From: an uncultured bacterium
Lineage (GTDB): Bacteria > Armatimonadota > UBA5829 > DSUL01
Length of the DNA: 7,543 nt
Direction: 5' to 3'
Assembly: GCA_937967775.1 (NCBI GenBank)
Contig: CALCJH010000368.1
Span: forward strand, 1-7,543
Of the stretch, positions 5,685 through 7,543 are shown piece by piece (position 1 is the first letter of the stretch; every line of letters starts with the position of its first letter). A program made the position numbers and the translations under genes. The notes beneath the pieces are model-generated. The model was given only the letters and a program-made list of their open reading frames with translations. It did not search any database and was not told the origin of the DNA.

Positions 5685-5718
5685 TTCCCGTCCCTTCCTT
5701 CTTCAGTCCGCGCGCCGC

Positions 5719-7512
5719 CTATTTCCGCGCGGGATTCTCCTGACCGTGCGGACGGACCACCCGGATGCCAAGCTCTTCGAGCTGCGCGGGGTCAACTTCG
5801 GACGGGGCTCCCATCATCGGGTCTATCCCCCCGCCCATCTTCGGGAACGCAATGACCTCCCGGATGTTCTCATCGTCGGTGAGATACATAATGAGCCGGT
5901 CTATCCCCGGCGCGATGCCCGCGTGCGGCGGCGCGCCCAGCTCGAATGCCTCCAGCATATGCCCGAACTGCGCCTGGATCTGCTCGTCCGTGTATCCCAG
6001 TTTGCGGAAAATGGCCTTCTGAAGCTCCGGTTTATGGATCCGCACCGAGCCAGAAGCCCACTCTGAGCCGTTGCACGCCAGATCGTAGCAGAAAGAGCGC
6101 ATCGCGGCCGGATCCGTATCCAGCAGGTCCACATGCTCAGGGCGGGGCATGGCGAAGGGGTTGTGTGCGAAGGTCCAGCGATTGTTCTCCTCGTCCCACT
6201 CGAAAACGGGGAAATCTGTGATCCAGCAGAACGCCAGCACATCCGGGTCCGCCAGCGCCAGCCGCCCGGCAATCTCCCTACGCAGCCTGTCCAGAGCCCT
6301 GGCCACGATGGCCGGCTGGTCGGCGATGAAGGCGATCATATCCCCGGGAACTGCTTCCACCGCCTCCACCAGCCGGGAGACTTCCTCGGGCGAGAGGAAC
6401 TTGGCGATGGGCGACCGGACCGAACCACCCTCTTCCACCAGCAGATACGCCATCCCCTTCGCGCCGGCATCCTTCGCCAGTTCCGTCAGTTCGTCAATCT
6501 GACCGCGAGAAAGAGACGCCCCTCCCGGATAGCGCACCGCCTTCACCTGACCGCCTGAAGCGATGGCGTTCCGGAACACCCCGAATTCAGACTCCGCCAC
6601 GATCTCGCCGCAGTCCACCAGCTCCAGAGCGTAGCGCACGTCCGGCTTGTCCGTCCCGAAGCGCGCCATCGCCTCATCGTACGTAAACCGGGGAAACGGC
6701 TTGATCAGCCTCTTACTGGAGAACTTCTCCACCACGTCTATGGTCAGAGCCTCCACCACCTCCAGAACTTCGTCCTGGGTGGCGAAGCTCATCTCCAGAT
6801 CCAACTGCGTGAACTCGGGCTGACGGTCGGCGCGCTGAGCTTCATCGCGGAAGCACTTGGCGATCTGGAAGTACTTCTCGAAACCCGCCACCATCAGGAG
6901 CTGCTTGAACTGCTGGGGGGCCTGAGGCAGGGCATAGAACAGGCCCGGCTGGAGGCGGTAGGGCACCAGGTAGTCCCTCGCGCCTTCCGGGGTGCTTTTG
7001 GTCATCACGGGCGTCTCCACCTCGATGAACCCCTGAGCGTACATGAACTCCCGGATGTGCCGCACCACGTCGCTGCGCAGCTTCATCTTGCGGAACATTG
7101 AGGGCCGTCGCAGATCCAGATAGCGGTATTTCAGGCGCAGTTCCTCGTTTACAGGAGTGTCTTGATCTATCTGGAAAGGAAGCGGCTTCGCGGGGTTCAG
7201 CACCTCCACAGCGTCCACCAGAACCTCCACCTCTCCGGTGGCCAGGTTGGGGTTTTCGGTCCCGGCGGGCCGCCGCCGGACCTCTCCCTGAAGCTCCAAC
7301 ACCCACTCGCTGTGAACAGCCTGAGCCGTTCTGTGGGCTTCCGGCGACGACTGAGGATCAATGACCGTCTGCACGATGCCCGTGCGGTCTCGCAGGTCTA
7401 TGAAGATCAGGCCGCCGTGGTTGCGCACACTGTGCGCCCAGCCGTCCAGCACCACCCGTTGTCCGGCGTGCTCCGGACGCAGCTCCCCGCAGTAGATTGT
7501 CCTTTTCAGCAT
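5719..7512 (-). CDS. aspS: Aspartyl-tRNA synthetase, bacterial type, probably non-discriminating
   Basis: Attaches aspartate to tRNA(Asp), and probably also to tRNA(Asn), in the cytoplasm. Length 597 is normal for the bacterial enzyme. The N-terminal OB-fold anticodon domain (about 1-105) contains VRNHGGLIFIDLRDRTG. The class II core follows: motif 1 region around GFIEVETPVMTKSTPEGARDYLVP (161-184), the amino acid/ATP site QAPQQFKQLLM (197-207), and motif 2 FRDEAQRADRQPEFTQLD (221-238). The bacterial GAD insertion (about 290-405) follows, and motif 3 is GIDRLIM with Arg539. His32, and Gly84 in RPAGTENPN, are the residues seen in non-discriminating enzymes such as that of Pseudomonas aeruginosa, where discriminating ones usually carry Leu and Lys. 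GGGAG five bases before the ATG supports the start. The promoter lies outside the window. Confidence 0.97.
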   Translation of the reverse strand: MLKRTIYCGELRPEHAGQRVVLDGWAHSVRNHGGLIFIDLRDRTGIVQTVIDPQSSPEAHRTAQAVHSEWVLELQGEVRRRPAGTENPNLATGEVEVLVDAVEVLNPAKPLPFQIDQDTPVNEELRLKYRYLDLRRPSMFRKMKLRSDVVRHIREFMYAQGFIEVETPVMTKSTPEGARDYLVPYRLQPGLFYALPQAPQQFKQLLMVAGFEKYFQIAKCFRDEAQRADRQPEFTQLDLEMSFATQDEVLEVVEALTIDVVEKFSSKRLIKPFPRFTYDEAMARFGTDKPDVRYALELVDCGEIVAESEFGVFRNAIASGGQVKAVRYPGGASLSRGQIDELTELAKDAGAKGMAYLLVEEGGSVRSPIAKFLSPEEVSRLVEAVEAVPGDMIAFIADQPAIVARALDRLRREIAGRLALADPDVLAFCWITDFPVFEWDEENNRWTFAHNPFAMPRPEHVDLLDTDPAAMRSFCYDLACNGSEWASGSVRIHKPELQKAIFRKLGYTDEQIQAQFGHMLEAFELGAPPHAGIAPGIDRLIMYLTDDENIREVIAFPKMGGGIDPMMGAPSEVDPAQLEELGIRVVRPHGQENPARK

Positions 7513-7543
7513 TCTTTCTCCCAGATCATCCAGGACGGGATGC

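Noticed and set aside
4755..5855. Long rightward open frame of about 366 codons
   Set aside because: It runs antisense through the tRNA-Ser, the ABC ATPase and the end of aspS, all strongly supported on the other strand. Its product is low-complexity and unlike any known protein.

Overview
This is a high-GC bacterial chromosome segment. It holds housekeeping genes (aspartyl-tRNA synthetase, a serine tRNA) next to a small set of transport, envelope and uncharacterised genes. Bacterial origin is clear from the bacterial-type AspRS with its inserted domain, a lipobox signal peptide, sigma70-like promoter hexamers and a tRNA with an encoded CCA end. I see no phage, transposon, CRISPR or plasmid functions. 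The phylum cannot be fixed from the sequence; an Armatimonadota- or Chloroflexota-like lineage is only an impression.

Left part (1-2459). The 5' end of a prokaryotic photolyase/cryptochrome-related gene reads leftwards out of the window. It is divided by a compact divergent promoter region, containing a perfect 14-bp palindrome, from a rightward cluster. That cluster is an unrecognised 183-aa protein (SH3-like front, Ala/Lys/Ser-rich tail), then a lipoprotein sugar-type ABC solute-binding protein starting on the base after the previous stop, then a 49-aa single-pass membrane protein overlapping it by ATGA. The tight spacing indicates one operon. No ABC permease is present.

Middle (2460-4650). 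A 279-bp non-coding stretch, part of which can fold into a multi-helix element, precedes a DUF2752 membrane protein. Its end overlaps by 53 bp the end of a convergent gene for a membrane-anchored PIG-L/LmbE-type deacetylase with an extra C-terminal beta-domain.

Right part (4651-7512, all leftward). aspS is followed after 34 bp by a LolD/MacB-type ABC ATPase, and then by a tRNA-Ser(GGA). The promoter of the tRNA overlaps the ATPase stop codon and a strong hairpin. The AspRS carries the two residues linked to the non-discriminating form, suggesting that Asn-tRNA is made indirectly through Asp-tRNA(Asn) and an amidotransferase.

No obviously new multi-gene system is present. The points most worth a second look are the small ATGA-coupled membrane protein, the possible leader RNA, the promoter/hairpin/stop-codon overlay at the tRNA, the two-domain LmbE protein and the likely non-discriminating AspRS.
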